Assembly (NCBI RefSeq): GCF_011305995.1
Contig: NZ_CP049910.1
Span: forward strand, 1,798,001 to 1,862,000
Source of the DNA: Diaphorobacter sp. HDW4A
Lineage (GTDB): Bacteria; Pseudomonadota; Gammaproteobacteria; Burkholderiales; Burkholderiaceae_C
Reading direction: 5' to 3'
DNA length: 64,000 nucleotides
Shown here: one piece after another, positions 44,995 to 53,250 of the stretch
How positions within the stretch are numbered: the first letter of the stretch is position 1
Layout: every line of letters starts with the position of its first letter
Made by a program: the position numbers and the translations under genes
The notes under the pieces: model-generated
Seen by the model: only the letters and a program-made list of their open reading frames with translations
Told to the model about the DNA's origin: nothing
The model's database searches: none

Positions 44995-45399
44995 ATGAAA
45001 TCACTCACCGTTGATTCCAGCATGCGCGCACTGATTGGTGGTGCGTTCTACCCCAAGGGTCACACCATGGTGATGTACCCAAGCGAAGATCTCGCCAAGG
45101 ACAGTGCGCAGCTCTTGCTGGCCAATGGTTTTACCGACGACGACATCTACAGCGTTCCGGCGGCAGATGTGATCGCGCAGATTGCACCCACGGTGGATGC
45201 CGACAAAGATTCATTGCCTTCAATCGGAAGCGATGGCAACGAAGCCCGCGAGTTCGTCAAGCTGGCTCGGGAAGGGCAGAGTGGCCTCTTGATTGCCACC
45301 CCCGACGACGATGCAGGAGAGCGGCTGCTGAAGGTATTGAAACAGTCGCACTATTCGGTCGCGAGTCGCTACTTCACCCTGGTCATTGAAGACTTGTGA
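44995..45399 (+). CDS. Small conserved-type protein of unknown function
   Basis: 134 aa, no signal peptide or TM segment. The sequence begins MKSLTVDSSMRALIGGAFYPKGHTMVMYPSEDLA and has an alternating alpha/beta look; two segments stand out, LLLANGFTDDDIYSVPAADVIAQIAP and GLLIATPDDDAGERLLKVLKQSHYSVASRY. The family was not recognised. ATG 44995 has a GAGGAG site. It is divergent from the PRC-barrel gene across a 355-bp gap and probably belongs with the neighbouring stress genes. Confidence 0.8.
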   Translation: MKSLTVDSSMRALIGGAFYPKGHTMVMYPSEDLAKDSAQLLLANGFTDDDIYSVPAADVIAQIAPTVDADKDSLPSIGSDGNEAREFVKLAREGQSGLLIATPDDDAGERLLKVLKQSHYSVASRYFTLVIEDL

Positions 45400-45522
45400 T
45401 TTTCGATAGTGCATGCGTTGGATCGGAAAACCCATGGAAGGAAGGCGCGCCGCCATACCTTGCAGCACGCCATTCCGAAATTGCAGTGCTGCTGACCTTC
45501 CACGGTATCTCTGGACTGGCCC

Positions 45523-46104
45523 TTACTGGCCAAACCGGATCTTGGCATCGTTGATGCAGGTATCCTTGTCTGGGCCCGACATGGCATCACAGCGTTCCTT
45601 TGCTGCCTTGTACTGCGCCTCGCGGGTGTCTTGCACGGCATCCTTGCGGGCTTCGGACACCTCGGCGGCCTTCGCTGCCGGAGACTTGTTGGTCGGCGCT
45701 TCCTCCACACGCTTCACCTTGGCTTCTTCCTTGGCCTTCACGTGGGCTGCGTTGGCGTCCTTCTTGCAGACATCTTTGGCATTGCCGCTCAGATCATCGC
45801 AACGCTCCTTGGCGACTTCATAAGCAGCCTCAGCGCGTGCAAGGCGTGCCTTGTAGTGCGTGGAATCGTTTGGCTTCACGCGCACATCCAACTCGGCTTT
45901 GGCAATTTTTTCATTGCCCTTGGCCTCTTTTTCACAGATGTCCTTGGCATTGCCGCTCATCGATTTGCACTGGGCAAGAGCTGATTTGTATTGAGTTTCT
46001 ATATTCTTTTTTTCGGACTTCACTTCATCATTTGTCAAAGCAAAACCAGAAACTGCAAACATCGAAATGGTTAGCGTGCTGGTGATTTTCAAGTAGGTCT
46101 TCAT
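45523..46104 (-). CDS. Periplasmic triple-repeat Cys-pair protein of unknown function
   Basis: 193 aa. The N-terminal signal peptide is MKTYLKITSTLTISMFAVSGFA. The mature part is Lys/Ala/Glu-rich and helical, and carries three copies of a C-x10-C unit with the core SG(N/P)xKD: C46-C57 (CKSMSGNAKDIC), C102-C113 (CDDLSGNAKDVC) and C172-C183 (CDAMSGPDKDTC), each preceded by a helix ending in A-K-E-R or similar. Each pair could form a disulfide hairpin. ATG 46104 has AAGGAG upstream. The family was not recognised; the setting suggests a stress role. Confidence 0.85.
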   Translation of the reverse strand: MKTYLKITSTLTISMFAVSGFALTNDEVKSEKKNIETQYKSALAQCKSMSGNAKDICEKEAKGNEKIAKAELDVRVKPNDSTHYKARLARAEAAYEVAKERCDDLSGNAKDVCKKDANAAHVKAKEEAKVKRVEEAPTNKSPAAKAAEVSEARKDAVQDTREAQYKAAKERCDAMSGPDKDTCINDAKIRFGQ

Positions 46105-46361
46105 GTAGGCATCTCCTTGTGATGAGATATTCATGATATGCCTCACTGAATAATGATCTTGCAGTCCATGTTGAATATGTTGTGTAGGTGTTGTCCTATG
46201 TGGTTTACATAATATTGTTCTGCTTTCGTCTTGATTCATTCGAATGAGGAGTACCGACTTGTGTTCTTGTTCTTGTGGACTGGCTTTTGGAATATTGATA
46301 AAGAAAGACCCGCAGTGCGAGTCTTTCATTCAACTGTTGGGTTCAGTTTTTGAAGTGCCAA

Positions 46362-46571
46362 TCACCAGTTGTATTTGTTGTCGGATTCCCATTTTTTCAC
46401 TTGTCGCTCAGCCTCGTCTTGAGCGATGCCATCGCGCTCCTGGATTCTTCCAACGAGTTGCTCGCGCTGTCCGTTGATAACGTCCAGATCATCGTCGGTG
46501 AGTTTGCCCCATTGCTCTTTGATCTTTCCTTTGAATTGCTTCCAATTTCCCTTGATAGTGTCCTCATTCAT
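46362..46571 (-). CDS. CsbD-family stress protein
   Basis: 69 aa. MNEDTIKGNWKQFKGKIKEQWGKLTDDDLDVINGQREQLVG, then ERDGIAQDEAERQVKKWESD, is the complete CsbD/YjbJ domain. Family members are abundant, stress-induced (sigma-B or sigma-S) proteins of unknown mechanism. It is encoded 257 bp upstream of the triple-repeat protein on the same strand; a hairpin with GGACTAC/GTAGTCC arms lies in its upstream region. Confidence 0.93.
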   Translation of the reverse strand: MNEDTIKGNWKQFKGKIKEQWGKLTDDDLDVINGQREQLVGRIQERDGIAQDEAERQVKKWESDNKYNW

Positions 46572-46886
46572 GACGATGTACTCCTTTGATGGGTTGAAGA
46601 AATAATGCCGAATACCTTGCGAATTTCATTCGGAAAATATGAATAGAGATATTAATTTTTGTTGTTGTTTTATTCTGTAGGTCTGATTCATGAATTCAGA
46701 GGGGTGTGGGACTACGTCTGTAGTCCAACGGCTTTCAAAAACGATCGAGAAAAAATGGCACATATCCCTACGTTGAACGAATCGTGCATATCGCAGAATG
46801 AAGGAAGTGCAGTCGCGATATTTGAATGAAATTCTTTAGATTATTTATGCCGTGAATGGCATTGAAAACCGCCAAAGGAGTCTCTT
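46572..46886. promoter_or_regulatory. Intergenic region with GGACTAC hairpin
   Basis: 315-bp gap between divergent csbD-like and proline-rich genes. GGACTAC (46709-46715), a 4-nt loop and GTAGTCC (46720-46726) form a perfect 7-bp hairpin or operator. AT-rich sequence flanks it. No ORF is supported. Confidence 0.5.
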
Positions 46887-47087
46887 ATGTATTTAATGCA
46901 CGTCTCTCGACGCCAGCCGCAGGACCCGGGCTCCGATATACCGCCAGTTGACCCGAATCGTCCTATCGATCCAGCGATCCCGGAGCACCCGGCATCGCAG
47001 CCTATGGAGCCGCCGGGGGAGGCACCGCCCATCGAGCTGCCACCCGAGTCCGCTGCAGCCACCAACCGGTCCGTAGGTGCGGCTTGA
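46887..47087 (+). CDS. Short proline-rich protein 1
   Basis: 66 aa, MYLMHVSRRQPQDPGSDIPP and then repeated P-x-x-P segments (PVDPNRPIDPAIPEHPASQP), ending AAATNRSVGAA. A clear AAAGGAG site lies 6-7 bp upstream of the ATG. About one third of residues are proline. It has no signal peptide and is likely disordered. The next gene encodes a second proline-rich peptide, which supports both as real. The function is unknown. Confidence 0.65.
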   Translation: MYLMHVSRRQPQDPGSDIPPVDPNRPIDPAIPEHPASQPMEPPGEAPPIELPPESAAATNRSVGAA

Positions 47088-47130
47088 CCTGCGACCACAC
47101 GTGACAACAGGACAAAAGGAGTTATCCAGC

Positions 47131-47265
47131 ATGCCAGTACCTTCGACACCACCAGTCCCACCAATAGCTCCGCCGCCGCCAGCGGAGCCGCCGAAACCAG
47201 AGCCAATCGATCCGCCAGCGCATCTGCCACCGGTGGTAGATCCACCCAAAGAGCCTCTGCAGTAA
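47131..47265 (+). CDS. Short proline-rich protein 2
   Basis: 44 aa, MPVPSTPPVPPIAPPPPAEP followed by more P-rich sequence ending PPKEPLQ; more than half of residues are proline. AAAAGGAG precedes the ATG at 47131 with good spacing, 43 bp after the first proline-rich gene. Too short for family assignment. Paired proline-rich small proteins suggest duplication or a shared role in this stress cluster. Confidence 0.6.
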   Translation: MPVPSTPPVPPIAPPPPAEPPKPEPIDPPAHLPPVVDPPKEPLQ

Positions 47266-47413
47266 GGAGGGGTAATGGCGTATTGGCCTTTACGGCTCGC
47301 GGTAGGTGGCTGCAACGGACGGGCATCTGTGCTGCGTGTATCGGTCTCGCGTTGGCTTCGCTCGAGATCTTTGTGCGCGATTTCCATCTCGGGCGCCCTG
47401 TGGCCTACCGTCG

Positions 47414-47896
47414 TCAGTACCCTGTCTCCTGAACATATTTGCGATTGGCTCGATCCCACGCGGCCTTGAATGCTGGTTGGGCTTTCTCCCACTTGAGTCC
47501 GCCTTTGGCATGCGCGGCATCCCATTTGCGTGCCCACTCGGCGCGTGCCGCGTCGAAATCGGTACCTGCCACGCGGGCTTCCCAGCCAGCGCGATAAGCG
47601 GGAGCGTAGTCGTCGTAGCCATGCTCGGCTGAGTAGTAGGGCTCTTGCACGTGGACTTCGCGCCAATGTGCATCTTCGTCCGTAGGGTTGATGACCTCGG
47701 CCGCACCTTTGCCGGCCAAGCCCCCGACCACTGCGCCGATGATGGCACCCGCCGCCGCGCCCAGCGGACCTCCGATGGCACCCGCCGCGGCGCCAGTGAC
47801 GGCGCCTCCTGCAGCGCCAATGCCCGTTCCCACCGGATGAGCACCTGGCTCGCCAGTGATGGGATCACGGTTGAGTTTGTCATTCGAGCTGTTCAT
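47414..47896 (-). CDS. Glycine-zipper domain protein
   Basis: 160 aa. Residues about 24-66 form a glycine zipper (GTGIGAAGGAVTGAAAGAIG, then AAAGAIIGAVVGGLAGKGAA) likely to insert in membranes. A conserved C-terminal part with aromatic-rich HWREVHVQEPYYSAEHGYDDYAPAYRAGWEA and three W-containing helices follows. ATG 47896 is preceded by AGGGGA. Similar proteins occur beside stress genes in Burkholderiales. Convergent with the proline-rich genes; role unknown. Confidence 0.85.
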   Translation of the reverse strand: MNSSNDKLNRDPITGEPGAHPVGTGIGAAGGAVTGAAAGAIGGPLGAAAGAIIGAVVGGLAGKGAAEVINPTDEDAHWREVHVQEPYYSAEHGYDDYAPAYRAGWEARVAGTDFDAARAEWARKWDAAHAKGGLKWEKAQPAFKAAWDRANRKYVQETGY

Positions 47897-48183
47897 GTTG
47901 AATCCCCTGTGGTTGGAAGAGTCCGAGGCATCCTCTGCTTGCAGATCGGGCCTCATTCAGGCCGTTGCGATTTCAGCTGCGCCTCAACGTTATTGGGCTA
48001 TGCATTGAAGAAGATGTCTGTAGGAGAAGCGAGCCTGCGACATTAGGACAGTCCGGTTTACGTTTTCGATGCACTCGGGTAGGTCATCAGTTCATCGATT
48101 CACGGCGAGTCAATAGTGCAGCCTTGAACAGGGGATCGCGCGTGAAATGGACATGTAGCGAGCGCAACCCATACGATCACGAC
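47897..48183. promoter_or_regulatory. Divergent region glycine-zipper / LysR
   Basis: 287 bp. TAGGACAGTCC (48044-48054), containing the GGAC-A-GTCC palindrome, lies in the region upstream of the glycine-zipper gene; it repeats the motif seen in other promoters of the stress cluster. No gene is supported. Confidence 0.35.
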
Positions 48184-49116
48184 ATGCGTTACGAACTTAC
48201 CGATCTCCGACTCTTTCTGGAAATTGCTCAGGCCGGTAGCCTGACTGCTGGAGCGTCTGCCGTCTTCATCACTCCGTCAGCGGCAAGCTATCGCCTCAAG
48301 AATTTGGAGCAAGCCATGGGAACGCCGCTGTTCGAGCGCACCTCGCGTGGCATGGAGCTGACGCCTGCCGGGGATGCCGTGCTGACGCATGTGCGCGAGC
48401 TGTTTGAGGGTATCGAGCGCATGCAGGGCGACGTGAGCCGTTTCATCTCGGGCATCAAGGGCCATGTGCGGCTAGTGGCCAACAGCAGTTCGCTCAACGG
48501 CTTCGTGACGCAGACGCTGGGGCGCTTTCTCGTGGCGTATCCCGGCATCGATGCAGACGTGGACGAGCGCCAGAGCGAGACCATTCCGTCGGCGGTGCTG
48601 GCGCGCGAGGCCGACATCGGCATCTTCGCGGGTGGCACGGACGTGGAGGGGCTGACGGTGCACCCCTATGCGGTCGACCGACTGGTGATCGTCACCCCGC
48701 GTGACCATGTGCTGGCTGCACAGCACAGCATTCGGCTGGGCGCGGCGCTGGATTTTGACTTCGTCAGCATGAACCGCACGAGTAGCAACTACCTGTTCCT
48801 GCGCGACACGGCGGCCAAGTATGGCAAGAATGTGCGCACGCGCCTGCATGCGCATGGCTTTGAAGCGGTGTTGTCGCTGGTGGCCGCCGGAGTGGGGGTG
48901 GCGATGGTGCCCAGCGGCGTGCTGGCGAACCGACAGCAGTCTGCGCAGCTCGCGGTGATTGAGCTGGATGAGCCTTGGGCGCTGCGCGAGTTGAATCTGG
49001 TGGTACGCAAGGATGCGCGGTTTCCGAATTTCATCACCGCCTGTATGAACTTCCTGCTCGAAGACCCGGTGGTGGCCGCCACGCGCACGCCGCTGCCGCG
49101 CACAAAAGACGAATAG
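48184..49116 (+). CDS. LysR family transcriptional regulator
   Basis: 310 aa. The HTH region is MRYELTDLRLFLEIAQAGSLTAGASAVFITPSAASYRLKNLEQAMGTPLFERTSRG, and the effector domain starts at about residue 90 (IKGHVRLVANSSSLNGFVTQ). ATG 48184 gives the standard N-terminus; the longer upstream frame is not LysR-like. It directly precedes the Bug-DUF35-thiolase-CoA transferase-ACAD run on the same strand and is the most likely regulator of that pathway. Confidence 0.93.
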   Translation: MRYELTDLRLFLEIAQAGSLTAGASAVFITPSAASYRLKNLEQAMGTPLFERTSRGMELTPAGDAVLTHVRELFEGIERMQGDVSRFISGIKGHVRLVANSSSLNGFVTQTLGRFLVAYPGIDADVDERQSETIPSAVLAREADIGIFAGGTDVEGLTVHPYAVDRLVIVTPRDHVLAAQHSIRLGAALDFDFVSMNRTSSNYLFLRDTAAKYGKNVRTRLHAHGFEAVLSLVAAGVGVAMVPSGVLANRQQSAQLAVIELDEPWALRELNLVVRKDARFPNFITACMNFLLEDPVVAATRTPLPRTKDE

Positions 49117-49286
49117 ACAAGGCACTGTTCAAAGGCCTGAAGTCCCCTTATCAAAATCTAGAACAGAGCGTTCGAATCTTTCGGATTGAGCTCTCGAAGG
49201 TCGATTCATACACTGAATCACAGCTGTCACATGGCACTCGCTGGTGTACGGCATTCGCTGGTTCTAGATGAAATAAGGAGACTCTC

Positions 49287-50288
49287 ATGGCATTTTCGCG
49301 TTCGGACAAGGCGCGCTCCATCGGCTGTGCCCTGGCATTGGGGTGGATAGCCCTGTCGGCACCGGTCGGTTCGGCCTTTGCGCAGGCCGGAAATTACCCC
49401 GCCAAACCCGTCACGATCGTGGTGGCTTTCCCGCCGGGGGGCATGACGGACATCGTCAGCCGTGCGCTTGCCAAGGAACTGTCGCAGAACCTCAAACAGC
49501 CATTCATCATCGACAACCGCCCCGGCGTCGCGGGCCAGGTTGGCACGGAATATGTGGCCAAGCAGCATGCCGATGGCTACACGCTGCTGGTGGGTGCGAC
49601 CGGGTATGTGATTGCCCCGGCGATGAAGAAGGTGGGCTATGACCCGCTCAAGAGCCTAGAGCCCGTGGCGGTGCTGGCCAAGTCGCCCAACCTGATCGTC
49701 GTGAATCCCAAGGTACCGGCCAAGACGCTGCCCGAATTCCTCGCCTGGGCCAAGACGCAGTCGAACATTCCGTTCGGCACGGCGGGTGCGGCTGGCTCCA
49801 CCCATCTGGGGGGCGAATGGCTGCGCACGCTCACCGGCTATGCCTTCGTGCATGTGCCCTACAAGGGCGCGGCACCGGCGACCAACGATGCGGTGGCGGG
49901 ACAGATTCCGATGGCGGTGCAGGATTCGATGAGCGTCTCATCATTCATCACCACGGGCCGACTGCGCCCGATTGCCACCATGTCCGCCGAGCGCAGCAAG
50001 CTGTTCCCTGATCTGCCGACGATGCAGGAAGCTGGTTTCAAGGGTTTTGACGTCTACACCTGGCTGGGCCTCTACGCCCCGGCCGGAACGCCAGCGCCCA
50101 TCGTGACGATGCTGAACAAGGAGATCAACAAGATCATGAACTCGCCCGAGATGGTCGAGCGCCTGCGCCTGCAATACAGCGAACCGCTCGGTGTGATGGA
50201 TCTGGCGCAGACGCGCAAGTTCGTCGAGGGCGAAGTCAACAAGTGGAAGGCCGTGGTGCAGCAGACCGGAGTGAAGGCCGATGACTGA
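49287..50288 (+). CDS. Bug/TctC-family periplasmic receptor
   Basis: 333 aa with a signal peptide (MAFSRSDKARSIGCALALGWIALSAPVGSAFAQ). Bug markers: VTIVVAFPPGGMTDIVSRALAKELSQ, FIIDNRPGVAGQVGTEYVAKQ, DGYTLLVGATG, NIPFGTAGAAGSTHLGGEWL and HVPYKGAAPATNDAVAGQI. A good GGAG site precedes ATG 49287. The downstream DUF35 gene overlaps its end by 8 bp, so the receptor is transcribed with a CoA-ester degradation cluster and probably binds that pathway's acid substrate. Confidence 0.92.
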   Translation: MAFSRSDKARSIGCALALGWIALSAPVGSAFAQAGNYPAKPVTIVVAFPPGGMTDIVSRALAKELSQNLKQPFIIDNRPGVAGQVGTEYVAKQHADGYTLLVGATGYVIAPAMKKVGYDPLKSLEPVAVLAKSPNLIVVNPKVPAKTLPEFLAWAKTQSNIPFGTAGAAGSTHLGGEWLRTLTGYAFVHVPYKGAAPATNDAVAGQIPMAVQDSMSVSSFITTGRLRPIATMSAERSKLFPDLPTMQEAGFKGFDVYTWLGLYAPAGTPAPIVTMLNKEINKIMNSPEMVERLRLQYSEPLGVMDLAQTRKFVEGEVNKWKAVVQQTGVKADD

Positions 50289-50703
50289 CGCAGCACCTAC
50301 CGAATCCAACGTGGGCGCGCCGCAGTCCGCAGCGGCCTCCGCCTGCGACAAGCGCTATTTCGATGCGCTGGCGCAGGGGCGCTTCGAGATTCCACAATGC
50401 CGTGATTGCGGAAAATTCCATTTCTATCCGCGCGTGTGCTGCCCGCATTGCGGTTCGCAGGCGCTGGACTGGGTCGCGCCGAGCGGCGATGGCACAGTCT
50501 ATTCCGTGACCATCGTGCGGGCCCGCGAGGGCGCCGACTACACGGTGGTGCTGGTCAATTTGGACGAGGGCCCGCGCCTGATGAGCCGCGTGGTCGACAT
50601 GCCCGTGGACGAGGTGCGCATCGGCATGCCGGTGCGTGCGCGCATCGATGTGACTGATGAAGGTCCGCTGCTGGTGTTCGTAGCGCGGGGAGGTGCAGCA
50701 TGA
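50281..50703 (+). CDS. DUF35 zinc-ribbon/OB-fold acyl-CoA associated protein
   Basis: 140 aa. The zinc rubredoxin-like knuckle CRDCGKFHFYPRVCCPHCGS uses C40, C43, C54 (or C53) and C57; an OB fold follows (GDGTVYSVTIVRAREGADYTVVLVNLDEGPRLMSRVV). DUF35 proteins pair with thiolase-like enzymes and are needed for their activity, for example ChsH2 with Ltp2 in steroid side-chain retro-aldol cleavage. Here the thiolase-like gene follows with an ATGA overlap, so the two are very likely a complex. Confidence 0.9.
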   Translation: MTDAAPTESNVGAPQSAAASACDKRYFDALAQGRFEIPQCRDCGKFHFYPRVCCPHCGSQALDWVAPSGDGTVYSVTIVRAREGADYTVVLVNLDEGPRLMSRVVDMPVDEVRIGMPVRARIDVTDEGPLLVFVARGGAA

Positions 50704-51866
50704 GTTCTTCGGATTCGACACGTGGATCCATCGCGATTCTGGGCACCGGCCTCGCAGGCATGGGCCATGCGGGCGGCGCGAGCGAGCAGGAGATCATCGC
50801 CAAGGCGTCCTGCATGGCGATCGAACGCAGCGGGCTGCGCAAGTCCGACATCGACGGCATCATCACTTCGAGCCTCATTTCGCCCTGGTGGGTGATGCGC
50901 ATGGCCGAGTATCTGGGCATTCGCCCGCGCTTTTCCGACAGCACCATGTTCGGCGGATCGGCCTTCATCGCCGATCTGAAGATCGCGCAGATGGCCATCG
51001 ATGCGGGCGAGTGCGAGAACGTGCTGATCTGCTACGGCAGCACGCCGCGCAGCGCGCCGAGCAGCTCGCGCGTCAACCAGATGCGCGCCGAGCTTGATCC
51101 GCAGCCCTACGAGCATCCCTACAAGGCGTTCAACCCGGTGTCGAGCTATTCGCTGGCCGCTGCACGCCACATGTACGAGTACGGCACCACCCGCAAGCAG
51201 CTCGCCGAAGTGGCGGTGGCGGCGCGCAAGTGGGCGCAACTCAATCCGGATGCGTTCTCGAAGAAACCGCTGTCGGTGGACGACGTGATCAACGCCAAGA
51301 TGATCTCGGACCCGCTCACGGTGCTGGACTGCTGCCTCGTTACCGACGGCGCGGGGGCCATCGTCGTGTCGTCGGCCAAACGAGCGAAGGAGCGCCATGC
51401 CAAGCCGATCTACGTGCTCGGCAGCGGATTTGCACATTGGCACCGCCAGATCTCGTGCATGGAAGACCTCACCATCACACCCGCTCAGGAATCGGGCAGC
51501 AAGGCTTTCGCGCAGGCGGGACTCATTCCGGCCGACGTGGATGTGGTGGAGCTGTATGACGCGTTCACCATCAACCCGATTCTGTTCCTCGAAGACCTCG
51601 GCTTTTGCAGGAAGGGCGAGGGCGGTGCGTTCATCGAGGGCGGCCGCATCGAGCCTGGCGGCGCCTTCCCGATGAACACCAACGGCGGTGGACTGTCCTG
51701 CGTGCACCCGGGCATGTACAGCATCTTCTTGATCATCGAGGCGGTGACGCAGTTGCGCGCCGAGGGACATGCCCGCCAGGTCAAGGGCGCGGAAGTGGCG
51801 CTGGTGCACGGCAACGGCGGCGTGCTGTCGAGCCAGGCGACGGCGATTCTGTCGTCATCGCTGTGA
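50700..51866 (+). CDS. SCP2/Ltp-type thiolase-like protein (possible aldolase)
   Basis: 388-aa nondecarboxylating-thiolase relative. The N-terminal half has IAILGTGLAGMGHAGGASEQEIIAKAS and the segment that in true thiolases contains the nucleophilic Cys reads DSTMFGGSAFIADLKIAQ, without Cys. The C-terminal half has VVELYDAFTINPILFLEDLG, MNTNGGGLSCVHPGMYSIFL. This pattern fits the Ltp2/SCPx-like group that works with a DUF35 partner as retro-aldolase or lyase rather than a standard thiolase. It overlaps the DUF35 gene (ATGA) and is 17 bp before the CoA-transferase A gene. Confidence 0.87.
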   Translation: MSSSDSTRGSIAILGTGLAGMGHAGGASEQEIIAKASCMAIERSGLRKSDIDGIITSSLISPWWVMRMAEYLGIRPRFSDSTMFGGSAFIADLKIAQMAIDAGECENVLICYGSTPRSAPSSSRVNQMRAELDPQPYEHPYKAFNPVSSYSLAAARHMYEYGTTRKQLAEVAVAARKWAQLNPDAFSKKPLSVDDVINAKMISDPLTVLDCCLVTDGAGAIVVSSAKRAKERHAKPIYVLGSGFAHWHRQISCMEDLTITPAQESGSKAFAQAGLIPADVDVVELYDAFTINPILFLEDLGFCRKGEGGAFIEGGRIEPGGAFPMNTNGGGLSCVHPGMYSIFLIIEAVTQLRAEGHARQVKGAEVALVHGNGGVLSSQATAILSSSL

Positions 51867-51883
51867 GTCAGGAGAACAAGACG

Positions 51884-52579
51884 ATGGTGAACAAGATTTT
51901 CGAATCCGCCGCACAGGCCGTGGCGGATATTCCGGATGGCGCGACGATTCTGGTGAGCGGCTTCGGCCTCGCGGGCCAGCCGGGAGCATTGCTCGATGCG
52001 CTCTACGATCAGGGTGCGAGCGACCTCACGGTGGCATGCAACAACAGCGGCAGCCGTGACATCGGACTCGCGCGGCTGATTCGCGCGGGCCGCGTGCGCA
52101 AGCTGCTGGCCTCGTTTCCGCGCGGCGCTGAGTCCGATGCCTTCGAGGACGCCTACGCGCAGGGCCGCATTGAATATGAATGCGTGCCGCAGGGCACGCT
52201 GGCCGAGCGCTTGCGCGCTGCGGGCGCGGGACTGGGAGGTTTTTTGACGCCCACCGGCTACGGCACGGAGCTCGCCGAAGGCAAAGAAACCCGTGTGATC
52301 GACGGCATGGGCTATGTCTTCGAGCCGCCGCTCAAGGGCGACTACGCGCTGGTGCAGGCTCATGTGGCCGACCGCTGGGGCAACCTTGTCTACCGCAAGG
52401 CCGCGCGCAACTTCGGTCCGATCATGTGCATGGCCGCGCGCGTCGCCATCGTGCAGGTGGGCAGCACGGCGGAACTGGGATCGCTTGATCCGGAAAACAT
52501 CGTCACGCCGGGCATCTTCGTGCAGCGCGTGGTGGTGACTGGTGCCGAAATGTCGATGACAGGGGAGAAGCGCGCATGA
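51884..52579 (+). CDS. CoA-transferase subunit A (family I)
   Basis: 231 aa. Family I alpha subunit: VADIPDGATILVSGFGLAGQPGALLDALYDQG, TVACNNSGSRDIGLARLI, RVRKLLASFPRG, TPTGYGTELAEGKETRVIDG and YALVQAHVADRWGNLVYRKAARNFGPIMCMAA. With subunit B it transfers CoA from succinyl-CoA (or similar) to a carboxylic acid. Similar to 3-oxoacid/3-oxoadipate CoA-transferases, but the true acid is unknown. ATG 51884 lies after GGAG; overlap of 4 bp with subunit B. Confidence 0.92.
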   Translation: MVNKIFESAAQAVADIPDGATILVSGFGLAGQPGALLDALYDQGASDLTVACNNSGSRDIGLARLIRAGRVRKLLASFPRGAESDAFEDAYAQGRIEYECVPQGTLAERLRAAGAGLGGFLTPTGYGTELAEGKETRVIDGMGYVFEPPLKGDYALVQAHVADRWGNLVYRKAARNFGPIMCMAARVAIVQVGSTAELGSLDPENIVTPGIFVQRVVVTGAEMSMTGEKRA

Positions 52580-53250
52580 AGCTGGAACTGACATACCAGG
52601 GCCTGACACGCCAGCAGATGGCGAAACGGGTGGCTGCGGACATTCCGGCCGGGGCCTGCGTGAATCTGGGCATCGGCCTGCCGGTGATGGTGCTTGAGCA
52701 TTTCCGTCCCGAGGACGAAATCATGGTCCACAGCGAGAACGGCATCCTCGGCATGCGCGCCCTGCATGCGGATGAAACGCCCGATCCCGACATGTCGAAC
52801 GCGGCCAAGCTGCCGGTGAACATCGTCGATGGTGGCAGCTTCTTTCACCACGCCGACTCGTTCGCGATGATGCGCGGCGGTCATCTGGACTTCTGCATTC
52901 TGGGCGGCTACGAAGTGTCAGTTCAGGGCGATCTGGCCAATTGGTCGCTCGGGCAGAAGAACGTGGCGACGGCCGTCGGCGGCGCGATGGATCTGGCCGT
53001 GGGCGCCAAGGCCGTGTATGTGCTCATGGAGCATGTCACGCGCGACGGCGCGCCGCGCATCGTCGAGCGCTGCTCGCTGCCGCTCACCGGCCACCGTGTG
53101 GTCAAGCGTATCTATACCGACCTGGCCGTCATCGAGGTGCGGGCGTCCGGACTGGTGGTGATCGACATGGTGCCGGGCATGAGCGAAGAGGCTCTGCAAG
53201 CCTGCACCGGCGTGCCGCTGCAGTTCGAATTGGAACAGGTGTGCGCATGA
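52576..53250 (+). CDS. CoA-transferase subunit B (family I)
   Basis: 224 aa. The catalytic Glu54 is in VHSENGILGM, the SENG signature of family I beta subunits. Other markers: MAKRVAADIPAGACVNLGIGLP, VDGGSFFHHADSFAMMRGGHLDFCILGGYEVS, DLAVGAKAVYVLMEHVTRDGAP and CSLPLTGHRVVKRIYTDLAVIEV. ATGA overlap on both sides (subunit A and the acyl-CoA dehydrogenase). It probably activates the acid substrate of this cluster. Confidence 0.93.
   Translation: MKLELTYQGLTRQQMAKRVAADIPAGACVNLGIGLPVMVLEHFRPEDEIMVHSENGILGMRALHADETPDPDMSNAAKLPVNIVDGGSFFHHADSFAMMRGGHLDFCILGGYEVSVQGDLANWSLGQKNVATAVGGAMDLAVGAKAVYVLMEHVTRDGAPRIVERCSLPLTGHRVVKRIYTDLAVIEVRASGLVVIDMVPGMSEEALQACTGVPLQFELEQVCA

Noticed and set aside
46893..47666. 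Minus-strand frame opposite the proline-rich genes with Gly/Ser/Arg-rich product
   Set aside because: The plus-strand ORFs have good Shine-Dalgarno sites; the antisense frame is the complement of CCN codons and also covers part of the glycine-zipper gene.
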